Shown piece after piece: positions 41,447-52,157 of a DNA stretch of 64,000 nucleotides. Both the position numbers and the translations under genes were made by a program. Each line of letters begins with the position of its first letter. Position 1 is the stretch's first letter. The notes beneath the pieces are model-generated. The model searched no databases. It was not told the origin of the DNA and saw only the letters and a list, made by a program, of their open reading frames with translations. The stretch comes from Pseudomonas taeanensis MS-3 (GTDB lineage Bacteria; Pseudomonadota; Gammaproteobacteria; Pseudomonadales; Pseudomonadaceae): NCBI RefSeq assembly GCF_000498575.2, contig NZ_AWSQ01000001.1, positions 219,048 through 283,047 of the forward strand, read 5' to 3'.

Positions 41447-41475
41447 TTGGGCACTTCGTCTCGGGCGGCTATAAT
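41447..41475 (+). promoter_or_regulatory. Sigma70-type promoter for ahcY
   Basis: TTGGGC (41447-41452) and TATAAT (41470-41475) are separated by 17 bases. Transcription from here would begin near 41482 and carry the riboswitch in the leader. Confidence 0.7.
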
Positions 41476-41523
41476 CGCCAGGTTTCATGCGACCGGCACC
41501 GCTCCGGTCGCTCCCGCCACCTG

Positions 41524-43047
<1,524 letters not shown>

Positions 43048-43050
43048 TGC

Positions 43051-43141
43051 GTAGGATGGGTCGGGCCGCGCAGGTTAGCCGCGCAGCGGCGTAACCCATC
43101 GAGAACCATGGTGGGTTACGCCTGCGGCTAACCCACCCTAC
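43051..43141. repeat. Palindromic extragenic repeat between ahcY and metF
   Basis: GTAGGATGGGT at one end and ACCCACCCTAC at the other enclose a perfect inner pair GGCGTAACCCA / TGGGTTACGCC and further TTAGCCGC / GCGGCTAA complementarity. The outer ends match the element between tktA and epd. It occupies the whole intergenic space up to metF. Confidence 0.85.
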
Positions 43142-43152
43142 GGAATTTTCTT

Positions 43153-43998
43153 ATGTCTCAAGAACGCCGCTACAGCTTCGAGTTCTTCCCTGCCAAGACC
43201 GAAGCCGGCCATGAAAAACTGCTGGGCACCGCCCGCCAGCTGGCCACCTACAAGCCGGACTTTTTCTCCTGCACCTACGGAGCCGGAGGTTCCACCCGTG
43301 ACCGCACGTTGAAGACCGTGCTACAGCTGGACGGCGAGGTGAAGATACCGACCGCGCCGCACCTGTCCTGCGTCGGTGACAGCAAGGCCGAGCTGCGCGA
43401 GCTGCTGGGCCTATACAAGAACGCCGGCATCCAGCGCATTGTCGCCCTGCGCGGCGACCTGCCATCCGGCATGGGCCTGGCCAGCGGCGAGCTGCGCTAC
43501 GCCAACGAACTGGTCAGCTTTATCCGCGAGGAAACCGGCGAGCACTTCCACATCGAGATTGCCGCCTACCCGGAGATGCATCCGCAGGCGCACAATTTCG
43601 AAGCCGACCTGGCCAACTTCGTGCGCAAGGCCAAGGCCGGTGCCAGCAGCGCCATGACCCAGTACTTCTTCAACGCCGACAGCTACTTCTACTTCGTCGA
43701 GCGAGTGCAGAAAATGGGCGTCGACATCCCGGTCGTACCCGGCATCATGCCGATCACTAATTACAGCAAGCTGGCGCGCTTCTCCGACGCCTGCGGCGCT
43801 GAGATTCCACGCTGGATGCGCAAGCAGCTGGAGTCTTACGGTGACGACAGCGAGAGCATCCGCGCCTACGGCGAGCAGATGATCAGCGAGATGTGCGAAC
43901 GTCTGCTGCAAGGCGGCGCCCCGGGCCTGCACTTCTATACCATGAACCAGGCAGAGCCCAGCCTGGCCATCTGGAACAACCTCAAGCTGCCGCGCTAG
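43153..43998 (+). CDS. metF: 5,10-methylenetetrahydrofolate reductase
   Basis: 281-residue FAD enzyme that makes 5-methyl-THF for methionine synthesis. It starts with RRYSFEFFPAKTEAGHEKL and has the TYGAGGSTRDRT and ALRGDLP motifs, AAYPEMHPQA and a C-terminal GLHFYTMNQAEPS. ATG 43153 lies inside a short leader right behind the repeat element. With metK and ahcY it completes three enzymes of the SAM cycle in this window. Confidence 0.97.
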   Translation: MSQERRYSFEFFPAKTEAGHEKLLGTARQLATYKPDFFSCTYGAGGSTRDRTLKTVLQLDGEVKIPTAPHLSCVGDSKAELRELLGLYKNAGIQRIVALRGDLPSGMGLASGELRYANELVSFIREETGEHFHIEIAAYPEMHPQAHNFEADLANFVRKAKAGASSAMTQYFFNADSYFYFVERVQKMGVDIPVVPGIMPITNYSKLARFSDACGAEIPRWMRKQLESYGDDSESIRAYGEQMISEMCERLLQGGAPGLHFYTMNQAEPSLAIWNNLKLPR

Positions 43999-44014
43999 TC
44001 GCTGACTGTACTAT

Positions 44015-44059
44015 CCCGTCCACGGTTTGAGCCGCACTACGCCTCAAACCGTGGACGGG
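44015..44059. repeat. Perfect 17-bp inverted repeat after metF
   Basis: CCCGTCCACGGTTTGAG and its exact complement flank an 11-base loop, starting 17 bases after the metF stop. There is no T-tract, so it is not a standard intrinsic terminator. It may be an extragenic palindrome or an mRNA-stabilising hairpin. Confidence 0.8.
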
Positions 44060-44221
44060 CGCCGCACATGAACCTGGCGCCCGCCCCTGCCGTTCTGCGT
44101 CCATGCTAAAAGGCATTCAGCCCGGCTTGATGCACGGCGTGCGATCAGTACGCTTAGTCAGCCAAGCCAATGCCACCGCTCGAGCGCAGCCTCAGCCGAA
44201 TCACCGCCACGGAGTGCCTAA

Positions 44222-45595
44222 ATGGTCATCAACAACAAAACCAATGCTTCAATTTCCCCCAAAGGCAGCCTGGCAACGCTTTCGCAGCGCGAGGTGCAGC
44301 AACTTCGTGAAGCCGGCGAAGGCCGTGTGTACGAGCTGTTTCGACAATGTGCCCTGGCGATCCTTAACATCGGCTCAGGCAGCGATAACGCGAAAACCCT
44401 GCTGGATGCCCACCCGGACTTCGAAATCCGCATCCATCAACAGGACCGCGGCATTCGCCTTGAACTACTCAACGCCCCCTCGGCCGCCTTTGTTGATGGC
44501 GAGATGATCGCCAGCACCCGGGAAATGCTGTTCAGTGCCCTGCGCGATATCGTCTACACACAGAGCAAACTTGAAAGCGATCGGGTTGATTTCGAGAGCT
44601 CCGAAGGCATCACCGACTATGTCTTTCACCTGCTGCGCAACGCCCGCACGCTGCGCGCCGGCGTCGCACCGAAAATAGTCGTGTGCTGGGGCGGGCACTC
44701 AATCAACCACGAAGAATACAAATACACCAAAACCGTGGGTCACGAGCTCGGGCTACGCGGTCTCGATATTTGCACCGGCTGCGGTCCCGGCGTGATGAAG
44801 GGCCCGATGAAGGGCGCCACCATCGCCCATGCCAAGCAACGCATTACCGGCGCTCGTTACCTGGGCTTGACCGAGCCGGGGATCATCGCCGCGGAAGCCC
44901 CCAACCCCATCGTCAATGAGCTGGTGATCCTGCCGGACATCGAAAAGCGCCTGGAAGCCTTCGTGCGAGTGGGCCACGGCATCATCATCTTTCCCGGTGG
45001 CGCTGGCACCGCCGAAGAATTCCTGTATCTGCTCGGTATACTGATGCACCCGGACAACAAGGACCTGCCCTTCCCGCTGATCCTCTCTGGGCCACAAAGC
45101 AGCGCCCCCTACATCCAGCAGTTGCATGAGTTTATTGGCGCCACCCTGGGCCCGGCTGCGCAGCAGCGCTATCAAATCATCATCGATGACCCGCATCAGG
45201 TTGCGCGGGAGATGGCCGAGGGCATCAAGGAAGTCACTCAGTACCGTCGTGTCCACGACGATGCCTATCATTTCAACTGGCTACTGAAGATCGACGAGAG
45301 CCTGCAGCACCCCTTCGACCCCACGCACGAGAACATTGCCGGCCTGAAGCTGACCCGCAATCAACCGGTCCATGAGCTCGCCGCGCAATTGCGCCGTGCC
45401 TTCTCAGGCATAGTGTCCGGCAACGTCAAGGTGCAGGGTATTCGCCTGATCGAGCAGCACGGCCCGTACCAGATCACCGGTGACCGGGACATCATGCAAC
45501 AGCTGGATCGCCTGCTGCAGGCATTCGTCGACCAGCACCGTATGAAGCTTCCCGGCGGCAGCGCCTATGAGCCCTGCTATAGGGTTGTCGGGTAA
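44222..45595 (+). CDS. ppnN: Pyrimidine/purine nucleotide 5'-monophosphate nucleosidase
   Basis: 457-residue PpnN (YgdH) protein that cleaves nucleoside monophosphates into base and ribose 5-phosphate and, in E. coli, is modulated by (p)ppGpp. A central LOG-type Rossmann domain carries CTGCGPGVMKGPMKGA and FPGGAGTAEEFLYL; N- and C-terminal extensions (about 1-130 and 350-457) are those of the long PpnN form. It begins 223 bases after metF and ends with its own terminator. Confidence 0.94.
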   Translation: MVINNKTNASISPKGSLATLSQREVQQLREAGEGRVYELFRQCALAILNIGSGSDNAKTLLDAHPDFEIRIHQQDRGIRLELLNAPSAAFVDGEMIASTREMLFSALRDIVYTQSKLESDRVDFESSEGITDYVFHLLRNARTLRAGVAPKIVVCWGGHSINHEEYKYTKTVGHELGLRGLDICTGCGPGVMKGPMKGATIAHAKQRITGARYLGLTEPGIIAAEAPNPIVNELVILPDIEKRLEAFVRVGHGIIIFPGGAGTAEEFLYLLGILMHPDNKDLPFPLILSGPQSSAPYIQQLHEFIGATLGPAAQQRYQIIIDDPHQVAREMAEGIKEVTQYRRVHDDAYHFNWLLKIDESLQHPFDPTHENIAGLKLTRNQPVHELAAQLRRAFSGIVSGNVKVQGIRLIEQHGPYQITGDRDIMQQLDRLLQAFVDQHRMKLPGGSAYEPCYRVVG

Positions 45596-45750
45596 ATGCA
45601 GTGCTGCGGAACCCACCATCCGGGGCTGCGCTCGTGCGGCTGTAGCCTCACCACTGCCCTCCTGGGCCATGCTCCGCGCCCCTGCCGCGGACGAGCCGAA
45701 CTGGTCGCCTGGGCGAACTGAAGCTGCCGCAGCCAATACAGCACACCCAC

Positions 45751-45776
45751 AAAGCCGGACAATGTCCGGCTTTTTA
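45751..45776 (+). terminator. Rho-independent terminator of ppnN
   Basis: Perfect 9-bp stem AAGCCGGAC / GTCCGGCTT with a three-base loop and a run of T. It lies about 155 bases after the ppnN stop. Confidence 0.9.
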
Positions 45777-46113
45777 TTACCGGCTACCTACCTCATCGAC
45801 TGCTCCAGTCACAAGTATCACAGCGGACACTCAGCTTTATGGAGAGCCCATCCAATCTATCGCCAGCAGCCCCAGGCGATAGATCGGCCAAACATAAGCA
45901 CAAATAGGTATTTAGTAATTCTGAATGAATATATTCAGCGCAGAGATTTCTCCCCCTGCCCAGGCACCAGCCCAGCATGGCCGTGGCCTCTAAGCTCATA
46001 CCTCGCCCGCAGCGGCGGAGTCATCGCCGCACCCTGGATTTGACAAGGCTCCAGCTACCCCTAGATTGATAGCAAGCCTTGATAAATCAGCGTGCTTGCA
46101 CAGGGAAGTCTTG
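45777..46113. other. Leader region of the chemosensory cluster
   Basis: Together with 45596-45750 this makes about 518 bases without a gene. The stretch 45880-45945 is AT-rich and contains the partial palindrome CTGAAT-N6-ATTCAG at 45921-45938. The cluster promoter is probably here, but I cannot recognise a sigma70, sigma28 or sigma54 consensus with confidence. Confidence 0.45.
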
Positions 46114-47292
46114 ATGCTCGGCGAAATCCCGCAGAAAACCTCAGCGTATCTCCTGACCTGCCTACTGCTGCTGCCCTGGTTGCTGTGCGCAGCGTTGCTG
46201 GCAGTCGATTTCTCTTCCTGGAGCGCGATATCGCTCGGCGCCCTGACGAGCCTGGCCAGCTTGACGTATCTGCTACGCCAGACGGGCAAAGCCCAACCGG
46301 ATGAGTCGGCATCCAGCACAACCAGCGACGCCCAACTCCAGATCCAGGAACTGGAGCCCTTACGTCAGGCGGTAGCCCAACAAGCACAGCAGATTACCCA
46401 GCACAGCCGACAGGTCGATGGCCTACTGAACACGGCCATCGACCAGTTGACGGCCAGTTTCACCAACCTCAATCGCTTGATCGGGCGCCAGATCAACATT
46501 GCCGCCTCTCTGACCGACCGCTACAGCGACAGTGATGTATCCGAAGGGGGCATGAGTTTCCAACAGTTCGTCGTCACTACCCAACAAACCCTGGGGTTGT
46601 TCGTCGACTCCACCATTGAAACCAGTCGCACCTCGATGGAGCTGGTCGACAGCATTGACCGTATCACCCACAAGATCGGTGAAATAGTGAAGTCCACCAG
46701 CGACATGGACTCCATCGCCAAGCAAACCAACCTGCTGGCGCTTAACGCCGCCATCGAAGCCGCACGCGCGGGAGAAGCCGGGCGTGGCTTTGCCGTGGTC
46801 GCCGACGAGGTTCGCGCCCTCTCTACCCGCTCCAGCGTGTTCTCCGAAGAAATTCGTACCCATATCAATACTGTGCACAAGGAACTGCAACAGGCCGATA
46901 CCGCGATCAGCCATCTGGCGGCCAAGGACATGAGCTTCGCCATGACCTCGAAGAAACAGGTACAGGGCATGCTGGAAAATCTGGAGCTGATGAACGGCAA
47001 AACCGTGCATGCCGTCGAAGAGCTGCAGCAGGTTTCCCAGGCGGTGGCCGACGATGTCAATACGGCCATTACCGCCCTGCAGTTCCAAGACCTGAGCAGC
47101 CAGCTGCTGGCCCAAGTACGCAAGCACGCGGAACAGCTCGAACATTTTTCTACCGACCTTGGCGGCATGGCCGAACTGACTCAGGAAGCCCAGCAAAACC
47201 ATTTGCATACCCAGCAACAACAGCTCAGCAACAAACTGCACAACCCAGTCAGCCAGACGTCCATGCACGCCGGTGAGATTGATCTCTTCTAA
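46114..47292 (+). CDS. Receptor-like protein with MCP signalling domain, no sensor domain
   Basis: 392-residue protein. Two hydrophobic segments close together near the N-terminus (about 11-29 and 33-50) leave almost no periplasmic loop, so no ligand-binding domain is present. A cytoplasmic coiled coil follows with the conserved hairpin tip [20 protein letters not shown] (about 205-224) then [13 protein letters not shown], the contact region for CheA and CheW. The returning arm contains [12 protein letters not shown]. It may sense through the membrane or cytoplasm, or adapt the array to the STAS/phosphatase genes next door. ATG 46114 has AGGGAAG upstream. Confidence 0.85.
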   Translation: MLGEIPQKTSAYLLTCLLLLPWLLCAALLAVDFSSWSAISLGALTSLASLTYLLRQTGKAQPDESASSTTSDAQLQIQELEPLRQAVAQQAQQITQHSRQVDGLLNTAIDQLTASFTNLNRLIGRQINIAASLTDRYSDSDVSEGGMSFQQFVVTTQQTLGLFVDSTIETSRTSMELVDSIDRITHKIGEIVKSTSDMDSIAKQTNLLALNAAIEAARAGEAGRGFAVVADEVRALSTRSSVFSEEIRTHINTVHKELQQADTAISHLAAKDMSFAMTSKKQVQGMLENLELMNGKTVHAVEELQQVSQAVADDVNTAITALQFQDLSSQLLAQVRKHAEQLEHFSTDLGGMAELTQEAQQNHLHTQQQQLSNKLHNPVSQTSMHAGEIDLF

Positions 47293-47310
47293 GGATAGGA
47301 GCCCATTGCC

Positions 47311-47601
47311 ATGAATGAAGCAAACACGGCCGTCATTCGACCAGGCAAACGTTTCGATTTTCAGGCCTACAGAGCCTTCCGTGACGCCTATGAGCTGGAA
47401 CTGGCGAAGTCCTCTGTACATTGCCTGGTCGTCGACCTGCAAGAAGTGCAATACATCGATTCGGCGGCCTTAGGAATTCTGTTGCTGCTACGCGACAAGG
47501 CATTGGCGCAGAACAAGATGGTGGAACTGTGCAACCTGCACGGGGTAGCAAAGGACGTGCTGGAAATTGCCAATTTCCACAAACTGTTCAAAATCAACTG
47601 A
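47311..47601 (+). CDS. STAS domain anti-sigma-factor-antagonist-like protein
   Basis: 96-residue single STAS domain of the SpoIIAA/RsbV type. The conserved phosphorylatable serine is Ser51 in VQYIDSAALGILL. In partner-switching systems an HATPase kinase phosphorylates this serine and a PP2C phosphatase removes it. Both activities are predicted in the next gene, which starts nine bases after this stop. Its binding target (an anti-sigma factor or another output) is not in the window. Confidence 0.92.
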   Translation: MNEANTAVIRPGKRFDFQAYRAFRDAYELELAKSSVHCLVVDLQEVQYIDSAALGILLLLRDKALAQNKMVELCNLHGVAKDVLEIANFHKLFKIN

Positions 47602-47609
47602 GCCCTATC

Positions 47610-49373
47610 ATGCCGTCCCTGAGAATTCTCAGCGTCGATGACGATGCCGCACTAGGCATGATGCTCAAGGCCTTCATAAGGTCACTGGGTCACCACTGCA
47701 CGGTGGTCGGCGATGGCGAACAGGCCGTGCAGCGCTACCAGCAGGAACATTTCGACTTGGTCCTGGTGGATCAACTGATGCCTGGCATGGACGGTATTTC
47801 CGCCACCATCGCCATCCGCGAGCTGCAAAAGCAGACCGGCTGGCGGCCAATAATCATGCTGTCCGGCATGGACGAGACCGATGACCAGGTCGCGTCGCTC
47901 AATGCCGGCTGCGATGACTTCATCGCCAAACCGGTCAACTTCGGCATCCTCGCCGCAAAAATCGCTTCATTCAGCCGTATCTCCGCCTTGCAAGAGCAGG
48001 TCGCCGAGCAGAATCGCCAATTGCGCCACTATCACCACGCCGAAGCCGAGGAGCGGCGCATCAGTAGCTTCCTGATGGAGCGCCTGGTACGCCGCGACCT
48101 GCTTGATCAGCCTCAAGTGCGTTACCTGCTGCAACCCGCCAGTGAAGTGTCCGGTGACCTGCTGCTAGCCTGTCCCGCAAGCAATGGTGATCTCTATGTG
48201 ATGCTCGCCGATGCGACCGGCCACGGCCTACCGGCAGCCCTGACCCTGATACCGCTGTCACAAACCTTCTATGCCATGGCCAGCAAGGGTTTCAATCTCG
48301 ACAGCATTGCCCGTGAGCTCAATCTGCGAAACCGCGCTTACTCACCTGTCGACCGTTTCGTCGCGGCGCTGATGGCGGTGTACCGGCCGCGAGAGAATGT
48401 CCTCTCGGTCTGGAACGGCGGCGTTCCGGCGGCCCTGCTGCTGGATGAACAAGGACAGATAGTCCGCCGCTTCAAATCGCTGAACCTGCCGCTGGGCATA
48501 GTCGGCGATGAAGAGTTCGAGAGCGAGTGTGAAACCATCGCCGTGCGCCAGGATCAGCGTCTACTGCTGTACTCCGACGGGTTGATCGAGGCCGAGAACG
48601 CCGCAGGCGAACTATTCGGTCCGACTCGCCTGGAACACTACCTGCAAGAGCAAGAGTCGCTCACGCCTAACCTGCTGGCAGGCCTGCAACAGGTGCTGCA
48701 AGAACACATGGGTGAACGACGACCGCACGATGACCTGTCATGCCTGCTGCTCGAGTGCAGCACTGAAAACGTCCAACCGGCTCACCAGCAGCAAGCCAGC
48801 GCCGAGATAGCCGAAGACTGGCATCTGCAACTGACCCTCAGTGCCCCGCAGCTGCAGCGCCTGGATCTGGTGCCGATGGTCGGCAGCATGTGCAACACCC
48901 TGGGGCTTGAGGCCGAGCGGCAAGGGGTGCTGGCGCTAATTCTCAATGAGCTGCTGAGCAATGCCCTGGACCACGGTGTACTCGGCCTCGACTCGTCGAT
49001 CAAGAACCACCCGGAAGGCTTCGAGCTCTATTTCGAGAGCCGTTATGAACGTCTCTCCGCCTTGCACGAGGGTGAAATCCACATAGACATTCGCCAACAG
49101 GGCCACCCACAAGGCAACAGCCTGCAGGTACGTGTCACCGACAGCGGCAAGGGCTTCGACATGAGCCAGCTGCTCTCGCCAGTCGATCAGAGTCACGCCG
49201 CCCGCTACCACGGCCGCGGCCTGGAGCTGGTACGCAACCTTTGCCAACACCTGGAATTTCATCCGCCCGGCAATAGCGTAAAAGCCGAGCTTCGCTGGGG
49301 AGGCTGCCCCCAGACGAAATCTGGCAGCTCAGTTGCAGCCGCTATCAACCCCAGCCAGGCATCGATCCCCTAA
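47610..49373 (+). CDS. REC-PP2C(SpoIIE)-HATPase response regulator
   Basis: 587-residue three-module protein. Residues 1-125 are a receiver with Asp54 in LVDQLMPGMDG. A short coiled-coil linker (about 128-160) leads to a SpoIIE/RsbU-type PP2C phosphatase (about 160-385) with metal-binding Asp183 (EVSGDLL) and Asp201 (DATGHGLPAAL). The C-terminus (about 420-560) is a GHKL ATPase of the RsbW type with LNELLSNALDHG and DSGKGFDMS. Phosphorylation by CheA probably switches the phosphatase or kinase acting on the adjacent STAS protein. Confidence 0.92.
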   Translation: MPSLRILSVDDDAALGMMLKAFIRSLGHHCTVVGDGEQAVQRYQQEHFDLVLVDQLMPGMDGISATIAIRELQKQTGWRPIIMLSGMDETDDQVASLNAGCDDFIAKPVNFGILAAKIASFSRISALQEQVAEQNRQLRHYHHAEAEERRISSFLMERLVRRDLLDQPQVRYLLQPASEVSGDLLLACPASNGDLYVMLADATGHGLPAALTLIPLSQTFYAMASKGFNLDSIARELNLRNRAYSPVDRFVAALMAVYRPRENVLSVWNGGVPAALLLDEQGQIVRRFKSLNLPLGIVGDEEFESECETIAVRQDQRLLLYSDGLIEAENAAGELFGPTRLEHYLQEQESLTPNLLAGLQQVLQEHMGERRPHDDLSCLLLECSTENVQPAHQQQASAEIAEDWHLQLTLSAPQLQRLDLVPMVGSMCNTLGLEAERQGVLALILNELLSNALDHGVLGLDSSIKNHPEGFELYFESRYERLSALHEGEIHIDIRQQGHPQGNSLQVRVTDSGKGFDMSQLLSPVDQSHAARYHGRGLELVRNLCQHLEFHPPGNSVKAELRWGGCPQTKSGSSVAAAINPSQASIP

Positions 49374-49399
49374 CGAAGTATGCGAAGAGGAAGGACCCT

Positions 49400-49765
49400 A
49401 TGAATAAATCCATCCTGATAGTCGACGACTCTGCCTCGATCCGGCAAATGCTCGGCTTCACCCTGCGGTCTGCCGGATACGACGTCGATGAGGCCGTGGA
49501 CGGCAAGGATGGCCTGGGCAAGGCCCAGCGCAAAAGTTATCAACTGGTATTCACCGACCAGAACATGCCGAACATGGATGGCCTCAGCCTGATTAAGAGC
49601 CTTCGCGGTCTGCCCAACTATCGAGGCACACCAATTCTGATGCTGACCACAGAATCCACCGATGCCATGAAACAGCAAGGCAAGGCTGCCGGGGCGACAG
49701 GCTGGCTGGTCAAGCCATTCGATCCACCGAAGCTGCTCGAGGTCACCAAGAAGGTATTGCCCTGA
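49400..49765 (+). CDS. cheY: CheY-like single-domain response regulator
   Basis: 121-residue receiver domain alone. Acidic pocket IVDDSAS (Asp9-Asp10), phospho-acceptor in FTDQNMPNMDG (about Asp54), Thr in MLTTES and Lys in VKPFDP complete the active site. It lies directly before cheA and is the expected CheA target. Whether it acts on a flagellar motor or as a phosphate sink for this cluster is not evident. Confidence 0.93.
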   Translation: MNKSILIVDDSASIRQMLGFTLRSAGYDVDEAVDGKDGLGKAQRKSYQLVFTDQNMPNMDGLSLIKSLRGLPNYRGTPILMLTTESTDAMKQQGKAAGATGWLVKPFDPPKLLEVTKKVLP

Positions 49766-49786
49766 AACCTGACCACGGTGGCCACG

Positions 49787-51643
49787 ATGAATTTTGGTAT
49801 GAACCAGTTCCTCGGCGTGTTCTTCGAAGAAGCCGAAGAACACCTGACAAGCCTTGAAAACCTGCTACTCACCCTCGACTTACAAGAGCCCGATCCAGAG
49901 GCTCTGAACGGTATATTCCGCGCGGCCCACTCGATCAAGGGCTCCAGCGGCATGTTCGGCTTCGAGGAGATGACTGGCGTCACTCATGTGCTGGAAACCC
50001 TGCTCGATCAGATTCGCAGTGGGCAGATCCGCCTCCAGGTGGAAATGATCGATGTGTTTCTCGAAGCACGTGACGTGCTCTCGCAGCTGCTCGACAACTA
50101 CCGTGCCGAACGCCCACCCGTGGACGTACCGGTCGCAGCGGTCAGCCAGCGCCTGCAGGCGCTCATCGAACGCTACAGCCCGAACAACCAAGCCACACCA
50201 ACCGAACAAGCCTATGGCCTGTTCGACGACGAATCACCAGCCGCCGCGGACCAATCAGAGGAGGCCTACGGGCTGTTCGACGATGAAGTCTCGCAGCCGG
50301 CGGTCGCCACCGAGCAAGACGACAAAGATGCGGCCTACGGTTTCTTCGATACTCCGCCCCAGCCGCAAGGCGAGACGGAGCCCAGTCCCACAGTCGCAAC
50401 CCAGCCCATGGCGGTGGCCAAGCCTGGCCCGAAGACGACTCCCGTCGGCACTGAAGCAGAGTCCAGTTCGATCCGGGTCAGCGTCGAGCGTATCGACAGC
50501 CTGATCAATCAGGTTGGTGAACTGGTGATAACCCAGGCCATGCTCGCCCAGCTGACCTCGGCGCTCGATCCCGGAGAGCACGAGCGGATTTTCCAAGCGC
50601 TCAACCAACTCGACCACAACACTCGCGAACTGCAGGAAGCGGTGATGTCGATCCGCATGCTGCCGATCAGCTTTATCTTCAACCGCTTCCCCAGAGTGGT
50701 GCGCGATACCGCCAACAAGCTGGGTAAGCAGGTCGAGTTGATCCTGCGTGGTGAACACACAGAGCTGGACAAAGGGGTGATCGAGAAGCTCACCGACCCA
50801 CTCACCCATATCGTCCGTAACAGCATCGACCACGGCATTGAAACCCCGGCCGAGCGGCTCGCCGCAGGCAAACCGGAGCGCGGCACAGTGCGGATGTCGG
50901 CCTACCACCAAGGCGGACGTATCGTGGTGGAGGTCAGCGATGACGGCAAAGGCCTGTCACGTGAACGAATTCTGGCCAAGGCCAAGGAAAAGGGCATCGC
51001 AGTCAGCGATGACATGCCAGACAGTGAAGTCTGGCCACTGATATTCATGCCCGGCTTCTCCACTGCGGAGACGGTGACCGACCTGTCTGGGCGTGGCGTC
51101 GGCATGGATGTGGTGCGACGCAATATCACCTCGATCGGCGGGCGCATCGACATTAACTCCGCCATTGGCCTGGGCACCCATATCGCCATTCGCCTGCCGC
51201 TGACCCTGGCCATTCTCGACGGCATGATTGTCGAGGTGGACAAGGTCCACTACGTGGTGCCGCTGACCTACATCGTCGAGTCCCTGCAGCTGAAAGCCGA
51301 ACACCTCTACAGCATGAGCGGTAGCAGCAGTTCGGTCATCAGCGTGCGCAACGAGTACCTGCCACTGCTGTCGCTGCACAGCCTGCTCAACCTCGCTACG
51401 GAGCCGCCTCCCGCAGTGGGCAGCATCGTGTTGATCCTCGAAGCCGAGGGCAACACCTTTGCCTTGCAGGTGGATGAATTGGTCGGCCAGCAACAGGTGG
51501 TGATCAAAAGTCTGGAGCAGAATTTCCGGCGCATCGACGGCATCACCGGCGCCACCATCATGGGCGATGGCAGCGTGGCACTGATTCTCGACATCGATGC
51601 CCTGCCCCGTCTCGCCGGCCAAGGAGTAGCAAACCATGCATAA
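49787..51643 (+). CDS. cheA: Chemotaxis histidine kinase CheA
   Basis: 618-residue CheA. The P1 HPt domain carries phospho-acceptor His48 in [15 protein letters not shown]. Instead of a recognisable P2 domain there is an acidic linker (about 125-225) with three AYGxFD repeats starting at Ala142, Ala160 and Ala183. Dimerisation (P3), the ATPase P4 ([37 protein letters not shown]) and the CheW-like P5 domain are all present. ATG 49787 is the likely start; an ATG at 49799 is also possible. It overlaps cheW by eight bases. Confidence 0.95.
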   Translation: MNFGMNQFLGVFFEEAEEHLTSLENLLLTLDLQEPDPEALNGIFRAAHSIKGSSGMFGFEEMTGVTHVLETLLDQIRSGQIRLQVEMIDVFLEARDVLSQLLDNYRAERPPVDVPVAAVSQRLQALIERYSPNNQATPTEQAYGLFDDESPAAADQSEEAYGLFDDEVSQPAVATEQDDKDAAYGFFDTPPQPQGETEPSPTVATQPMAVAKPGPKTTPVGTEAESSSIRVSVERIDSLINQVGELVITQAMLAQLTSALDPGEHERIFQALNQLDHNTRELQEAVMSIRMLPISFIFNRFPRVVRDTANKLGKQVELILRGEHTELDKGVIEKLTDPLTHIVRNSIDHGIETPAERLAAGKPERGTVRMSAYHQGGRIVVEVSDDGKGLSRERILAKAKEKGIAVSDDMPDSEVWPLIFMPGFSTAETVTDLSGRGVGMDVVRRNITSIGGRIDINSAIGLGTHIAIRLPLTLAILDGMIVEVDKVHYVVPLTYIVESLQLKAEHLYSMSGSSSSVISVRNEYLPLLSLHSLLNLATEPPPAVGSIVLILEAEGNTFALQVDELVGQQQVVIKSLEQNFRRIDGITGATIMGDGSVALILDIDALPRLAGQGVANHA

Positions 51644-52124
51644 CAGCAGTGAGAGCATCCGCAGTAGCGAACCCACCCAGGAGTTTCTGACCTTCACTCT
51701 GGGCCAGGAGGAATACGCCATCGACATCCTGCGCGTGCAGGAGATACGCGGCTACGACCAAGTCACGGCCATCGCCAACAGCCCGGCCTTTATCAAAGGA
51801 GTCATCAATCTGCGCGGCGCCATCGTGCCGATCATCGACCTGCGTATCAAATTCAACCTGGCTGCGGTGACCTATGACCAGTTCACCGTAGTGATCATTC
51901 TCAACGTACTGAAACGCATCATCGGCGTCGTGGTGGACTCCGTGTCCGATGTGATTGCCCTGGACGGAGAAGCCATCAAGCCACCTCCGGAGTTTGGCAG
52001 CACCTTCAACACGGAGTACCTGATGGGCCTGGCATCGGTGGAAGAGCGCATGCTGATCCTGGTGGACATCGAAAAACTGATGTCCAGTGACGAGCTGACC
52101 CTGATCGATCACAGCAACACCTGA
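51636..52124 (+). CDS. cheW: Chemotaxis coupling protein CheW
   Basis: 162-residue CheW domain protein that couples receptors to Che[42 protein letters not shown] and a C-terminal [11 protein letters not shown]. The start overlaps the end of cheA, indicating translational coupling. It is the only stand-alone CheW in the cluster. Confidence 0.95.
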   Translation: MHNSSESIRSSEPTQEFLTFTLGQEEYAIDILRVQEIRGYDQVTAIANSPAFIKGVINLRGAIVPIIDLRIKFNLAAVTYDQFTVVIILNVLKRIIGVVVDSVSDVIALDGEAIKPPPEFGSTFNTEYLMGLASVEERMLILVDIEKLMSSDELTLIDHSNT

Positions 52125-52157
52125 AGGAACTCACCAGAGCAACACAAGGAGATCACA

